Part shown: positions 62,801-64,000 of the stretch, one piece after another
Numbering within the stretch: position 1 is the first letter of the stretch
Layout: every line of letters starts with the position of its first letter
DNA from: Pantoea dispersa
GTDB lineage: Bacteria > Pseudomonadota > Gammaproteobacteria > Enterobacterales > Enterobacteriaceae
Direction: 5' to 3'
DNA: 64,000 nt
NCBI RefSeq assembly: GCF_014155765.1
Contig: NZ_SCKT01000006.1
Span: 1 to 64,000 of the forward strand
The notes under the pieces: generated by a model
Seen by the model: only the letters and a program-made list of their open reading frames with translations
Databases searched by the model: none
What the model was told of the DNA's origin: nothing
Made by a program: the position numbers and the translations under genes

Positions 62801-64000
62801 TTAATCCACCTCGCGCTCATCGTCCGGCTGATCCAGCACGGTGTACGCCACCGCACAGAACAGCGAATTCAGGCGCTTCATATCCCCCAGCAAACCTAAA
62901 TGCAGCGAACTGGTTTCGATGCTTTGCACATTCTGCCGGTGCAGGCGCTCGACGTGGGCGTGGGAATAACGGCGAATCAGGATGCGGAAACGGTGCTTGG
63001 CACGGCGCAGGCGCTTGGCGCTGGTGACGTCGTGCGACAGAAACACCGACAGGCTCAGGCGCAGGTTGCTTAACACCTGCTCCTGCAGCGAATTCAGCTC
63101 TTCCAGCCCTTCCGGCGAAAACGCCCGGCGCGCCTGCAGCGATTTGTCCGCCACGTCGGCGCTCATACGTTCAATAATGTCGCCTGCCTGCTCCAGATTC
63201 AGCGCCATCTCAATCACCTCGGCCCAGCGGCGTGAATCCTCTTCCGCCAGGTCCTCCTTCGGCATGCGCGCCAGATAGAGCTTAATGGCGGTGTACAGCA
63301 CATCCACATCATCATCCAGCCGCCGCACTGCGCGCTCCTCGCGCAGTTCGCCCATCACCACCTTGTTGAAGCTCTCCAGCATCTGCTCCACCACATCGCC
63401 AATGCGCAGCGTCTCCCGCGCCGCGTTGGCCAGCGCCAGCGCCGGGGTATCCAGCGCGCTGCTGTCGAGGTGCTTAGGTTTGAGATGGGTCTGGTTTTCC
63501 GCATCGTCGGCGATCATGCGGCGGCACAGGCGCGCCATCGGTTCGGCAAACGGCACCATCACCAGACAGCGCACCAGGTTGTAGAACACGTGGAAGAAGA
63601 TCACCATCTCTTCATCGTTAACCGGCAGCTTATCAAGCAGGTCGGCGATGTAATCGACAAACGGCAAAATAACGATGCTGCCAATCAGCTTGAACAACAG
63701 GCTACCGAGCGCCACCCGCTTGCCGGCAGCATTCGATCCGCTGGCGTTGATCATCGCCAGCAAGCCGCTGCCGAGGTTAGCGCCAATCACCAGACACAGC
63801 GCCACTTTGAACGAGATAACGCCGGTGGCGGTCAGCGTGGCGGTAATCAGCACCGCAGCCAGGCTGGAGTAGCTGATGATGGCGAATACCGCGCCAATCA
63901 GCGCATCCAGCATGATATCGCCGGTCAGCGTGGAGAACAGTACCTGCACGCCGGCGGCCTGGGTAATGGGTTTGGCGGCGGCGACAATCAGCTGCAGCGC
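62801..64000 (-). CDS. yjbB: Na/Pi cotransporter family protein YjbB, 5' end cut by the window
   Basis: The last 399 residues are present and the frame is open to the window edge, reading PITQAAGVQVLFSTLTGDI as in the middle of E. coli YjbB. The first half of this part is membrane (SYSSLAAVLITATLT, IGANLGSGLLAM, a Na/Pi-type repeat). The second half is a PhoU-like helical domain with ANAARETLRIGD and LEQAGDIIERM. E. coli YjbB exports phosphate when overproduced. About 140 N-terminal residues should lie beyond position 64000. In E. coli this gene follows metH. Confidence 0.92.
   Translation of the reverse strand, partial: ALQLIVAAAKPITQAAGVQVLFSTLTGDIMLDALIGAVFAIISYSSLAAVLITATLTATGVISFKVALCLVIGANLGSGLLAMINASGSNAAGKRVALGSLLFKLIGSIVILPFVDYIADLLDKLPVNDEEMVIFFHVFYNLVRCLVMVPFAEPMARLCRRMIADDAENQTHLKPKHLDSSALDTPALALANAARETLRIGDVVEQMLESFNKVVMGELREERAVRRLDDDVDVLYTAIKLYLARMPKEDLAEEDSRRWAEVIEMALNLEQAGDIIERMSADVADKSLQARRAFSPEGLEELNSLQEQVLSNLRLSLSVFLSHDVTSAKRLRRAKHRFRILIRRYSHAHVERLHRQNVQSIETSSLHLGLLGDMKRLNSLFCAVAYTVLDQPDDEREVD

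Overview
The window is a stretch of ordinary chromosome from a GC-rich member of the Enterobacterales. Nearly every protein reads as a close homologue of an Escherichia coli one. The style of the intergenic palindromes and the exact gene content fit Erwiniaceae (Pantoea or Erwinia type) best; that placement is an inference, since no rRNA beyond 18 bases is present. I see no insertion sequence, prophage, CRISPR array, tRNA or toxin system.

Layout. 1-63: last 18 bases of a 5S rRNA and the rRNA operon terminator. 262-10945: metA, the glyoxylate-shunt operon aceBAK with its repressor iclR, and metH. 11080-19208: the exopolysaccharide operon yjbEFGH and pgi on the minus strand, divergent from lysC, which has a lysine riboswitch. 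19471-22595: panS-like transporter, yhgN and asd. 22954-32387: complete glycogen operon glgBXCAP. 32623-38943: dcrB, yhhQ, tusA, zntA, yhhN, yhhM, yhhL, rsmD. 39175-43440: ftsYEX and rpoH. 43718-49459: panM and the branched-chain amino acid ABC transporter liv. 49752-54656: the glycerol-3-phosphate transporter ugpBAEC with ugpQ. 54653-62719: yhhA, ggt, yhhY, the small RNA RyhB, an AbgT-type transporter, and gntR-gntK-gntU. 62801-64000: yjbB, cut by the window edge.

How genes work together. Shared regulation is readable from DNA sites: MetJ boxes before metA, IclR operators before aceB and iclR, a lysine riboswitch on lysC, a ZntR operator at zntA, a four-repeat Pho box before ugpB, a Fur box before ryhB and a GntR operator before gntK. 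lysC and asd give the first two steps of the aspartate pathway, which feeds metA and metH.

Most notable points: (1) ugpC is frameshifted near its 3' end so that it reads straight into ugpQ as one 598-codon frame, probably after a 17-base deletion between short repeats; (2) every convergent intergenic gap of 57 bp or more (six of six) is filled with modular perfect palindromes, one of them as a 55-bp tandem repeat, while no other gap in the window seems to hold them; (3) compared with the E. coli map as I remember it, a 77-minute block sits inside an inverted 91-minute block between metH and yjbB; (4) the CsrA-type hairpin before glgC has lost its GGA while a perfect hairpin with a GGA loop lies before glgA.
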